Origin: Irpex lacteus
Taxonomy: Eukaryota; Basidiomycota; Agaricomycetes; Polyporales; Irpicaceae
Assembly (NCBI GenBank): GCA_001986395.2
Contig: MQVO02000007.1
Span: 1,054,001-1,118,000, forward strand
DNA: 64,000 nt
Reading direction: 5' to 3'
The notes under the pieces are model-generated. The model was not told the DNA's origin, ran no database searches, and saw only the letters and a list, made by a program, of their open reading frames with translations. The translations under genes and the position numbers were made by a program. This document shows positions 33,414-44,700 of this stretch, one piece after another; positions within the stretch are counted from its first letter, which is position 1; the number at the start of each line of letters is the position of its first letter.

Positions 33414-35997
33414 CTAGTATCTTTGACTAGACCACGGCACAGACGGTGTGCCACCGCTTCTAGGGGGAGGTGTGGGGTAGGAATCTGCGCGTGGGATTGG
33501 TGGGCGAGAGGGAATCGGAGCACCACCAGGTGGAATGTACGAGGCAGATGGTAAGGAGTAAGATGCTGACGAGCGGGGAAAGTAGCGTCCTGGAGAAGGA
33601 GGAGGCAAGACACGAGGGTCTCGGACGGATGTGTAAGATGATCCGTTCGGCAAACTGGCCGTAGAAGAGATGCCATTCGTCTTCGGAGGAATCGCATGCG
33701 TGTCAGCGCGCGACTTTTTCCAGACCTGCTCGGTGGGAGATGTGATTTCCTGTTCGTCTGCTTTGCGCTTCTTCGGAGGGGGGTCATGCACAGGAGGGTC
33801 TTCATCATCAGAGTCCAGAGTAAGGTCAATGACGTCTGATTCACCAGTCAGAGAGCGAGGTGGTTGACTTCCTACACTGGCCAAAGACGACCTAACGGTC
33901 CTTGGAACAGACGGTGACAACTCGCGCTTGACTTGGCCTTCTTCCTCGTCATCGGAATCCAAGACAACAATTTCGGATGATGCTTTATGACCGTTCTCGT
34001 TCACTTTTGTCTTGACAGGGGTAGGAGAGCGACGTCGGATAGGTGAAGATGGAATAGACATAGATTCGACTTTAGCCGGAGGATGAGCACGCTTCCACTC
34101 CACCGAGCCAAACTTGTCATCGGCGGTGTGCCATTGTCCATCTGGTTCAACGATAACATCCTCCACATCATCTGAAGTCTCCTTCAAGATCGAGTCGAAA
34201 TAACTAAGACAACGTCAATACCGCAGTTTGTCAAGAGCACGAATGACGCACCCGTCGACAATCAGCTCTTCGCTGTTCAGTGTCTTCTCACAGACAGGGC
34301 AGAGCCAGGTAGTTGTTTGCTCCATGACCGAGAACCAGGAGTAAGCATCGAAACATTGCGAGTGTACGCATTTGGTAGAGCGACAAGGCGTTGAGATTCG
34401 CACGTAGCTCAGCTATGATGAAAGCTTTAGGTTGAAGCTCTGAAAGTTCATTGCGAATAACGTACCGGGCATTTCAATGTCATCTTCTGGTGACCCGCCA
34501 CAATATCATCATCGTCTGTCGCAGATTGAAACACTATGATACAGTTAGATGCATCTTCTTGCGAATAGCAGAAGACTCACTCTTTGCCATTATCTCATTC
34601 GTGCTGACAAACTTTCCCTTCTTCAGTCGATCAACTAATTGTTCAACAGTCGTCACTTCAACGAGCATGACGACCAGGTAGTATTTCTAATCATATCGTT
34701 AGAACCAATGAATGGCGCCTGTTTGCCTGACATACCTTCGAAGGTGTCGGTTGTTGGCTATTGACGTAGATCATCTCCACACGGTTGCTGGACCCAGGAG
34801 CCATTCTGACTTGTTTTCCAAGGTCAGGCGGAGGCGCTGTGCCCGGCTTCTTCTTCATGCCTTTCAGATTCGCGGAGAGTTGGTTGGTGTTCACGCGCAC
34901 TTCGCAAGTCGGTGGAAATTCGATAGGGCACGGGCCGACATTAGAACGGAACGTTGGAGTAGTAGAATAGTATGTCGATGATGTACAGTATAATCGGAGT
35001 TGGTATTTGGGGCTATATACGAGACATGTCGTTAGTGAGAATGAGAGGAAGTCAAGATGAAATGAGAATTACCTCGTGGAACTCAGCTTGGTTATTATCT
35101 CGCTGTTCATCATGAATGTCAAGCTTTGCGAGCGACGGTCCATTTGACTGGTTGATTCTATGGTGTGGTATGAATGATAGGCCCAAGTCAGCTGCATCGT
35201 TTGTATGGAAACTAGATTGTCTCGCACCAGGACATTCAACGATGTTGGAAACAGCCTTCTCTATTCGGAAGAAAGGAGAATGCTTGAATTGTATGCCTGG
35301 GGGATATGAGAATGTGAGATACATGATACGTTGGCAACAACTTGCCTGCAGTAGTGGATGTCGACGCTGAAGCAGCTTGAGATGTGGGTGGATGTGGTCG
35401 TTGCTGTCTGTATGGGTCATAATGTGGGATGCCGTTCGCAGTAGTTGGATGATACATCTGTGGTCCGCTTGCTTGGAAATGACCAAAGGAGCTCTCTCCG
35501 TTGGGGCGATATGGATTTCTGTGGTGAGTTGGGCCCGACAGTTCAGTTTCCGCACGCTATGATAAAGCAAGAAAGCCGAGCTCGCAGGCCACATGCACAA
35601 TGCACTCGGGATGTGCCTGCACTCTGCGGCAAGGCTCGACCCAAAGTGGTCTATACAACAATGGGAAAGTTTATGCTACTCACATGGAGGACCGAGTTTG
35701 GTTCAATATTCCTTTCGCCTTCACCCACTTCTCCGTGTTGTTTGCGCGCCGCCACAAGTCAAGCTCTCGGGTGACTCTATCTATGAGCTCCTGCTTCTTG
35801 CCGGACTTTGTGAAGTTCGTTCCACATTGATCGTTGAGGAAGATAATAATCTGCTTCAAGCGATCCACTGTGTTCTGCTTCACGTTATGGCGCACAGTCT
35901 ATGGCGGATTGAAGGCGGAGGGATTTAGTCTTGGGAACCAATCACAAGGCGCCGGACTACTCACGTCGAAGTCAGCCCAAACACCCTCTGAAGCCAT
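33414..35997 (-). CDS. SIZ1: SIZ/PIAS-type SUMO E3 ligase
   Basis: From MASEGVWADFD the N-terminus has a SAP domain (VRHNVKQNTVDRLKQIIIFL, then GTNFTKSGKKQELIDRV). A PINIT region follows (CPIEFPPTCEVRVNTNQLSA, LKGMKKKPGTAPPPDLG). The SP-RING is ISTPCRSTKCVHSQCFDAYS plus TWLCPVCEKTLNSEELIVDG, with the Cys/His zinc ligands intact. The C-terminal tail carries two SUMO-interacting motifs flanked by acid (EIVVLDSDDEEE, DVIDLTLDSDDED) and a Pro/Ser-rich end. Such ligases transfer SUMO from Ubc9 to nuclear proteins such as septins, PCNA or chromatin factors. About ten exons. It is divergent from nudC with about 210 bases between starts. Confidence 0.92.
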
Positions 35998-36206
35998 CCT
36001 GAACGTCGAGCTCAAAGCTTACAGCGCAGGCAGCTCGCCGTTGGGCACAAGAAGATGGTGAGCGGGGACGAGAAGAAACCCTAGCCGCGACCAAGCTCTG
36101 AGTGAGCTCCTTCCTGCAGAGTTGCCCGTGGGAACCCTGAGAGAATGTGGCCGAAATGCATCACGTGCATGTTCTCCGCGTTACTTTACCCTCGACCACC
36201 ACTGCG

Positions 36207-37117
36207 ATGAGCGAGGCAGACGACTACGACAAGCTATCCCCGGAAGAGAGGGCAGCTCGCGATTTAGCAGATCGCAAAAGAGAAGAGGAAGAGCAGGCTG
36301 GTATATCCGTCTCGCTGCGCCAGTATTCTAGCAAAGCGGCCTCACTCACAATATATCTCTTTCATCGCGTTAGCTTTGCCTTATAAATGGAAGCAGGAGC
36401 TTGCAGAAGTCGACCTCGAGGTTCCAGTGCCGAAAGGCACAAGAGGGAAAGACTTGACAGTGGTGATTCAGAAGAAGAAACTGAGCGTTGGATTGAAGGG
36501 CCAGGAACCCATTCTCTCAGGTGAACTTTGCAAAGAGATCAAAGTAGATGAAAGCACATGGACGCTTGGTGAGTTGAAGCAAACTCCCTCTGGTAAATAA
36601 CTACGGGCTTATTTTTTTTTCAGAGGATCAGCAAATCGTACTTGTTCATCTTGAGAAATTGAACAAGCAGCAATGGTGGGAAAACGTTCTCACCCACCAT
36701 CCTAAGATCGACACCAAGAAGATCGTGCCACAAGATAGCAAACTAAGCGATCTTGATGGAGAGACTCGGTGAGTAAGACTGAAATTTCACCATCGTGCTA
36801 TACTCATGTTTGAGATAGTGGCATGGTTGAGAAGATGATGGTGCGTCGAAGAATAAATATTTATTGCGCTGTACTAAACCATCGATGCAGTTCGACAATC
36901 ATCAGAAGGTACGCTCAAGTCTCGTCTCATAGCATGTCAATTTTCGCTGATCTCTTTCTCAGCAACTGGGGAAGCCGACGTCAGACGAGCTCAAGAAGAT
37001 GGAGGTTGGTCGGCTGTACTACTCTGAGGTAGCAGTCACTAACAAGCACAATAGGCCCTCAAGAAATTCCAAGAAGCGCACCCAGAACTTGACTTTAGCA
37101 ACGCCAAAATTTCATAG
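36207..37117 (+). CDS. nudC: NudC-type CS-domain cochaperone (nuclear migration)
   Basis: [19 protein letters not shown] opens the protein. A CS/p23 domain follows: [58 protein letters not shown] and [18 protein letters not shown]. The C-terminus is [20 protein letters not shown] and ends LDFSNAKIS. NudC helps the dynein regulator LIS1/NudF and Hsp90 and is needed for nuclear movement in hyphae. Five or six exons give about 190 residues, the usual fungal length. An in-frame ATG at 36156 would add 17 residues, but [10 protein letters not shown] is the conserved family start. Confidence 0.93.
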
Positions 37118-37444
37118 GGTTGTATATTATACAGCAGCACCATATACCCCTCGCAATGTATCAATTATCATATCTCACGGTAATATTCTTTGTCTTTATC
37201 CATAAGGCCTTGTGAAGCGCACTGTCACTGGTCAATCTAGCCGTCGCTCTGTATATGTACCTTTCATCACTGCTCCAAAATCGTGCCAGTGCAGGCGTGT
37301 TGTATTTCACGGCGGCTGGTGGGCGGCGTATCAGATGACTGATAATCATTTATGGAAAGCATAGCCTGAGCTCGTGGTATATAAGCTGGACTGGGTAGAG
37401 TTCGAAGGGCGCGTGCTCCCACAACCCCTTGATCCACTCTGATT
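37118..37444. other. Intergenic region between nudC and the DUF2235 gene
   Basis: About 330 bases between co-directional genes. GTATATAAGC near 37378-37387 is a fair TATA box about 60 bases before the start codon at 37445. No gene is supported. Confidence 0.5.
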
Positions 37445-39890
37445 ATGTCGTACTTTCGTCCAACTGAGATTCCGGGCTTGCAACAGCCAGGATACCCACT
37501 GACTCCCCAAGGAAAGCAGAACATCATTAAGAGAATCATCGTCTGTTGTGACGGGTACGTTTCCATCAGTACTTTGGATTTCCATTCTTCTATAACTCAT
37601 CATGATGTTCACCCAGGACATGGCAGGATGGACTCGTGGCCAAAGAGAGATGGAAATACACAAATGTTCTGGTAAGATTCTGCAAGAAACGGCACTGTAG
37701 CGGCATTTATTAATAAAACTACGCAGCGTTTGGCGAGGGCTATTAACCATACCGATGAACGATAGTACGTGAGCAATGCTCCTGCGATGATAGTAGTGAA
37801 CCTCAGCGTTTTGACCATACTCAGCTCTCCACATGTTCCACAAGTTGTCTTCTATCAGTCTGGCGTTGGCACCTTCGGCGACAAGGTGATAGAACAGCTT
37901 GATGGTGTGTTATGCTGGGCTTCTCCTACTACACCTCTCTGATTATTGGTCATAATGCAGGTATGGTAGGAGCATCACTGGCCGAAAAAGTACAGGAAGC
38001 ATACGCTTTCATCGCTCAGTAAGGAGAGTTTATTCTCGTGATGTGCACCTGTCTAAATAAGTTTCCTGCATATAGTAATTACCGTCCAGGGGATGAGGTG
38101 AGAGATGCTATACTATTAGTTATGGCATCAACTGACATCTCGTAGATCTACCTCTTCGGGTTCTCTCGTGTGGGACATTGTTTGACCACGTACGAGATTG
38201 AGGCCATTACTAATCGAACCTTATAGGGCGCATACACCGCCCGCATGATAGCACTGCTGATTGTGAGACTTGTCATGGTTCTCACTGGCAGGCTCTCTCT
38301 AACAATACTTCAGGGTGCGATTGGCGTTTTAGACCGGACTGAAATGGACCATTTTGCGGATATTTTCATGGCATACCAGAAGCGCGGAAAGGCTGAAGAT
38401 AGTCAAGGTATTTTACTCAGCTGTACAACGTATGCTCACAAATAACACTCAATGAATGATCGCCTAAGAAATCCAGGCACTGGACAGTCAGCTTGCTCCT
38501 TGGACGGCGCACAACTCCCCAGGGAAGCTGCGAGCCGATTCTGATAAGGATACTTTCAGTATCAAGTGCGCATTTCATTTTTTTACGTGTACAAGCTCAT
38601 TAGGTTGATTCATGCGGCCCCGTGTTCATATAGGTGTGTCGGAGTATTCGACACCGTCGGATCGCTCGGTCTACCTGGAGAACTAAACCTGTCGAACAAG
38701 GTCAAAACGTTGTTTGGATTTCCGGATAGACTCCTGGGTGAACACATCGAACGAGCAATCCAAGCTCTCGCTATAGATGAGCACAGGAAGGACTTCGTGA
38801 GTCGCTCGGCGAGAGCATAGGTGCCGACGATTATTTTGGCACTAATGGCTCAAACAGGATTGCGCGCGCTTTGAGCAAACAGCCGGGGGCCGACAGAAGG
38901 GTCAAATTCTTAGGCAGGCAAGTTGACATATCCAGGCTCTAGTACCAAACTCTTATAGACTCTTATCCCTCCCTTTCCGAGTCTAGTGCTGGTTTGCCGG
39001 TGAGTCTCCGAGTCGGTTGTTTTAACGGTACCCGCTCATCGCTCATTAATTATATGTGCCTTTGATCAGGATCTCATTCCGACGTACGTTAGCTGATCCG
39101 CTTCGGCCACGTAGTTTGGCACTAAATGCTCCCACAGATTGGCGGGGGTTTCCAAAATCACGATCTATCCGACATATCCCTGACTTGGATGCTGGTGTGT
39201 ATAACAACTAGATCACATTACACGATACTCACCAGAGCTCGACGTAGTCCAATATCGAGGACATTCTTTCGTTAGACTATAAGTACATCCAGTCGCTCCC
39301 GGATCCGGTTGCTCCTTGGGGCGCATTGCCACCGCATAAGTAAGTTAATGCTTCTACAGTTGAGTGCATCAATCTCAACGGCTCTTCCCAGATCAGACAC
39401 TGGGATATATGCGGTCGCAGAAACCATACAACGTACTCTCCCAACCCAGACTAACGACGTTACGCACGAGAAGATCCATGCCTCTGTATTGCAACAGCAT
39501 AACGTTAACCCAGCCGCGGCAGCGGCCATTTCAGCGAACCAGTCGCTCATTGCACCGCTGAATCCCTTGGAAGAATACATAAAGAGCATCTGGCGTGTCA
39601 CCCACGTATCGCAAGAAACCGTTGAGCATGATGAAGGGCATGGTAAGGATCACAAGGAACTCACAGAAATTCTTCACGCGGGCAAGCAGTTCCTTCGAGG
39701 TGGCGAGAGTCTCGGCAAGGCCCTGCTTCATTCTGTCAAGCATAAAGAAGGAGCTGCGCCCACAAGTACCGGACCAACTTATGATGAAGTATCAGTGGCT
39801 AAGCTGTTGCATGAGCATAGTATGGGCGCAGTTTTCAAAGAAATTGCGGGGGACGGTCAATTGGAGTCGCGCACGGGCAGCCTCAGATAA
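37445..39890 (+). CDS. DUF2235 (Tle1-type phospholipase-like) alpha/beta hydrolase
   Basis: The frame begins MSYFRPTEIPGLQQPG. Conserved parts are RIIVCCDGTWQDG, VYYQSGVGTFGD, LAEKVQEAYAFIAHNYRPGD and the nucleophile elbow IYLFGFSRGAYTARMIA, where GxSxG carries the catalytic Ser. CVGVFDTVGSLGLPG and LAIDEHRKDF follow, with VWFAG near the His region. The catalytic fold is that of DUF2235, found in fungi and in bacterial type VI secretion effectors of the Tle1 class. Substrate in fungi is unknown; no signal peptide is visible. The C-terminal region (IKSIWRVTHVSQETVEHDEG to ESRTGSLR) is variable. About a dozen exons. Two adjacent introns split the active-site motif between GFSR and GAYTAR. Confidence 0.82.
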
Positions 39891-40072
39891 ATCTATAATC
39901 TATGTGATTGTATGATATATAACCTATTGTTGTAAAAGAGAAGGGGGTATATGAATGATGATCTATGTGCGCATGAAGTGACAGATGACGACGAAAGTCA
40001 GTTCAGGGTAGCTATCAAGCAATGCAATAACTAGACAATGCCCACGGTATCTCACTTACGGAATACTAATCG

Positions 40073-41278
40073 TCAGTGCAATAGTCCTCGGCTTTTTAAC
40101 GAAGGTAGAGCACGGCATAGGCCTTCCATTACCTTCTGTGGTATTTCACGGGATTGGAACAGGTCTCCTCCTTGACATAACCGGAATTGAATGCGTTGTA
40201 GGTTGGTGAGATGCTCCAACGTCTGTCGTAAACGTGGCCAATTGGCGCTACTGAGGCAATATTCGTCTCGAACGACAAGGGTGACCTGCCTTACCCTTGC
40301 GGGTACTGCGGCCAGGAGGCCGTAGACAGTCTCCCACGAATAGAAAGGTCCGGAGTTGGCGTAAAGGATTATCACAGATTGGAGGTTCGGGCAGTTCGAC
40401 AGCCCGAGAGCGTCCCAGTCTAGAGGGTGCGCTGAGTAGGCGGTGTGATCGTAAGAGAGAGATGATCGCGCTGACTCACGGGTGAAATCGTTTGACCAGA
40501 AATTCCATATCGCAAGCTGGAACTCGAGCAGTTTGGAGCCAACCGAGTTTAGCATTTCTCCTAACTCGACGACATCCGCGGTAGCAGCTATCGACACCCT
40601 CAAGGTCCGAAGATGATCACCAGAAATTAATCTTCGTAACAGCCGTAATAGTGGTCCGGATACGTCACTGAGAGTCAATGTGTTGACTAGCACGGGAGGA
40701 GGAGGCTTTCCGCGCTCGAAAGAGATCGCATCCGAGAGATGTTTGCGATGGATCACCTTCAGGTCAAGCTCCCTGATTTCGTAGAAGAGTAAGAGAAGAT
40801 CGCTGGTAGAGGTGTCCGTTCCTGGAATCGAGGGGTACATCCAATTGATGGAGAGCTTGTCGAGGCTAAACCGACGTGTTGGATGCAACTTGGAGATGTG
40901 CCGTGTAAAACCTGTTTGGTCTAACCGCAGCGAGCGAAGCCGGGGTAGATAGGTAAGAAAGGCAACGACGTCCTCGTCTGTGAGTTCGGGATATAGTGAG
41001 GATCGCGTCGGAATTGGAGCCACTGTGAGTTCCTGCACGTAGATGTGGAACGAACACTGTAGTATGGCCCTGAGTTTAGCGGAATAACCGGCTTTGAAGC
41101 TCGGAGTGGCTTCGATGCGGAAATTTCGAAAAAGATGATAGTACGCGACCCGCACCCACGGTCTACAGACTTCTGCGCAGGACCTCAATGTGCGCCTGTC
41201 GTCTTGTAGGAAGTCAATGATCATGTCAATGACCTCTTGTGGGAGGGTCCGGTAGGCATCCGACTCCGCCTCGGACAT
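40073..41278 (-). CDS. F-box protein, basidiomycete type
   Basis: A single exon of 401 residues. The N-terminus has an F-box: TLPQEVIDMIIDFLQDDRRT, LRSCAEVCRPWVRVAYYHLF. The rest is a leucine-rich region with irregular repeats (LPRLRSLRLDQTGF, ELDLKVIHRKHLSD, LRTLRVSIAATADVV, CPNLQSVIILYANSG, LTNLQRIQFRLCQGG), the usual form of the large F-box families in Agaricomycetes. It is expected to bind Skp1 in an SCF ubiquitin ligase, with the target unknown. Lack of introns, in a window where nearly every gene is split, may reflect recent family expansion. Confidence 0.85.
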   Translation of the reverse strand: MSEAESDAYRTLPQEVIDMIIDFLQDDRRTLRSCAEVCRPWVRVAYYHLFRNFRIEATPSFKAGYSAKLRAILQCSFHIYVQELTVAPIPTRSSLYPELTDEDVVAFLTYLPRLRSLRLDQTGFTRHISKLHPTRRFSLDKLSINWMYPSIPGTDTSTSDLLLLFYEIRELDLKVIHRKHLSDAISFERGKPPPPVLVNTLTLSDVSGPLLRLLRRLISGDHLRTLRVSIAATADVVELGEMLNSVGSKLLEFQLAIWNFWSNDFTRESARSSLSYDHTAYSAHPLDWDALGLSNCPNLQSVIILYANSGPFYSWETVYGLLAAVPARVRQVTLVVRDEYCLSSANWPRLRQTLEHLTNLQRIQFRLCQGGDLFQSREIPQKVMEGLCRALPSLKSRGLLH

Positions 41279-41776
41279 CTCTACAAAAATTGGCTAAGCT
41301 GGCATGGCACATGCAGTGCAATACAACCACTGACCTCTGGAGATGCAGGGGACGAGGGAGAGAGATGCCGCTCGGTGTTGGCTCGGGCTTCAAGCTTTTA
41401 TACAACATGGTGGTAGACTTCTCCGGTGGCTGCACTCTGTCACGTCCGTTCGGGGACGCCTACATGATCCCCAAATCTCAATCTCGATCACATCAATGAC
41501 CTGCGTGTCACATTCGTCACGTTAATCACAGAGATGTCGCGCCTGCCGTTTTCGGCATATGCTAAAGTGTGACAAATATGTGGGTAATATCGTCACAGAC
41601 GTGACATCCCTTGCTTCAGTTGTGTGCGTTCCTGTAGCCAAGCATCACAGGCGCCCACGAACTTGCACTGAACGCCTTCCTCAACCGCTGGGCCATGGGA
41701 CGAATGCACGCTTTATAGCTCGAACGAAGAGTGTTAACGCTATATTACGGCCTGTTCAGCCCCATTTAGTACTGCG
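41279..41776. promoter_or_regulatory. Divergent promoter region, F-box gene and membrane protein gene
   Basis: About 500 bases between divergent start codons. TTTATACAACATG near 41398-41408 on the plus strand lies in a frame-rich stretch but no gene is supported. A GCTTTATAGCTC string at 41710-41721 is a plausible TATA box about 65 bases before ATG 41777. Confidence 0.45.
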
Positions 41777-44700
41777 ATGCCTCTCAGTGACCTCGTTGAT
41801 TTCTATGAGTCTCGCACAGGTACCGATGCTCGGGTCGAGCAGTATTCATCCCCGAGTCGACGCAATGCCGGAGCTTCAGCCATCCCTCAGCAATTCGGCA
41901 GGACGAACCAACCGAGAACTGGCCTTCCTCTTACGCATGCAATACACCCACATCCTCTCTTGAGACGGGCTTTACCAAATTCTCACGATCAGGTCATGGA
42001 CGTGCCACCCGTTGAGGGTCTACCCAAACCATCTGGTTTCTCCCGGCCTATGTCGAACGACAGCGACGTCACGACTTCGCCTTCGGTTCTGGAAGCCGAT
42101 ATTACGAGCACTACGACTTCCACGACCCTTCATGACCATCTTTTACACCCTCAGTGTAGTACATTGCAACTGCCGGAAGGGATGCTACCGCCAACTATGA
42201 CGGAGATGGACACAGCAAAAACAAGTACCAAGCGTCGAACGCAGATGATACCTTCCCATGACCTCCACGAAAAGGAATTATTCAACAAGGCTACGTCAGA
42301 CAATGGCACTGCTGGCAATGAGGACCAACAATCTCTCGTCCGGCAACGGTCTCTATTTGCTGCTAATTCAATGAAGTTTCCCGTGTCTCCCCCTCATCAG
42401 CCAGTGGCAGCTTCGGTGATATTTTCTCGAGGAGCTGCGCCGCTGTTTTTTCCTGAGCTAGACCGACATTTATCAGGCATTACTGCACCTTCATTCGCGG
42501 CGTTCACGGCAAACCTCGACGCCAGTCGGTCCAATACACCCAGCATGTTTCCTCCGATGCAGCTCCTTGCTGCCTCTGGACATACTCTGGAGGACCTAGA
42601 GCATAATTCGCAAATTCCGCAGTGGTGGAAGAACCGCAATAAAATATCTGGTTTTCTCATCTCTGCCTTACTTTCAGTGACGGTGCGCAAACAATCGCCA
42701 CTGAGTTGTAATTGTATAGTTTAACTATGTACAGGGATCAAGCGCTTTAACCACTTTCTATAGCCTCCATGGTTTGATAGATATTCTGCAAATATTCGCA
42801 CTGATTCTTAACACCCTAGGTAAATTCTACGACTGACCCGGAGACTTGCTCCTAAAAATCTGAATTTTTTGACAGTGCCCAAGGGCAGCGTATCGCCTGG
42901 GGATGCTTGGAGGAAACTCATATTTGGCACCATGTACGTATCCTTATCTTTGTTGAAGAAGAGTATGAAGTGCTGACGTGCGCGTTATAATTTTCTCCAG
43001 ACCGAACATCCTGGCTTTTAATCTCGCCACTGGTATCCGAGTAGCGTCCGTTATGCTCGTCGTCTTTATGATTTTTGCGGGTATCCTTCTCTACCTCTTT
43101 CACCGCGCAACGTCCACGTGCTGTCGTATGGGTAAGCCAGAGGGATACCAGCAGCCAATTTTGGTCACGAAGCAATGGAGGCTTGTTATCATCAGCTTTC
43201 TGCTTACAGCCATATACCTGCCGCTCAGTACGATGGCTGTACATGTTATCGTGTGGTCCGACGATCTGTGGGTCGTTCCAAATCCGTACGTTAATGCCAC
43301 CACCTTTCCGCCGACACTACCACCGCTCGGGCCTACTACTGAATTTCGGGGACCTTTGGACTTCTGCTACACGACAACTATGGAAAGGAACCAATTTAAT
43401 TACGCGCCTGTCGTACTTATTGTGGCCTTGATAGCGTTCCTTGGCGTAAGTGCTCGCGGTTAGCTTAATGTAATGTTATCACCTAATAGTCTCTATTTTT
43501 GTAGTTAGGCATATGGTACCCTATACATCTCCGGCGCACTATTGAGATGGTAGCTCCTCAGGTTGATGCGTACACGGAGCTCGGTTCACTCAGAAGTAAC
43601 ACCGAACTTAACCGTGAGTATCAACGCGCGCTGGACCGTGACAAGAACCCGCTGCAGTTTTTATATCGCAGTAAGTTCCCCACATCTCCGCTCGAGTACG
43701 TGGGCAAACACGCGATGACTTTCTTAGATTACCGTAGGGGCTGGGCCACCTACGAAGCCATCTACATTTTTGCGAAGTTGACAGCGCTGCTGATCGTTGC
43801 CGTTATTGACCCCGATAATTGTCTCTTCCGCTCCCTGGACCGAGTGCATGTGCGAACCACGCGCCAGATTGTGCTGCTCGTCGCTACGACTTGCTTCTTC
43901 CTCGGGCAATGCTTCATGGCCCCGTTTCTGGATCCAATTGACAACGCAAGCGAGTTTGTCTCAAGGATTAATTATGTTCTGACTGCCGGCATCGCACTTC
44001 TTGTGGCACTGAACATACCTGGGAAGGATGTATGGAACGGTGCAGTACTTTACGTGTGAGTTGTAACCCTGCATCTGCTCCCGCAACTCAGACCTACGAC
44101 GCCGACTTTAACAGGGTGTACATCATCACTTACGGATTGGGGTTCTGTGAGTCTATCAATCATGATGGTACCCAGGCGGCAAATAATCAATTCTCGCAGA
44201 TTTTGCGGTTGTTGGATGGAGTATCTCGCAACGTGCCATCAAACGTATGTTCAAATGTTTAATTTTCTATTCACCGTAATGTTGAAGCGTTTCCATAGGT
44301 TTGGCCCGCCGTATCGATTTCAGTCGGTATACTAGACTTTTGACGTGTATGGTGATGCTGACCGGCGTGACATATCACAGGCATCGATGTATTCTCCCCA
44401 CGGTGAGTTCAAGACTCACGCTGATCACATGTGTGTACGCCACCCACGCTGACGACCATGTTATCGCATTCAGCATCGACCTCAGCCCTTCTTCGCAGCA
44501 TATCAAGCGACGAATCTGGCAGGAAGCTATCTCCACCCTATTTTTGACCGAGCCGGAGTGTTCGATTCCGGAAACGCAGCTGATGCTGTTCGCACAGACG
44601 CGAGACGTGACCGTAAATTACCCACCGTACCTATTGAACTTCGAAGGTAGTCCGGCTGAAAGGCACGTTGAGAACCTCAAGGCGAGTGGATTCCTGCGAC

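Noticed and set aside
32603..33844. A 413-residue frame on the minus strand covering the start of the glycosidase
   Set aside because: Only the part after ATG 33097 matches the glycosidase. The upstream part overlaps the SUMO ligase coding region antisense and has no known content.
36156..36206. An in-frame upstream ATG of nudC (MHHVHVLRVTLP...)
   Set aside because: The family start [10 protein letters not shown] is well conserved and begins at 36207.
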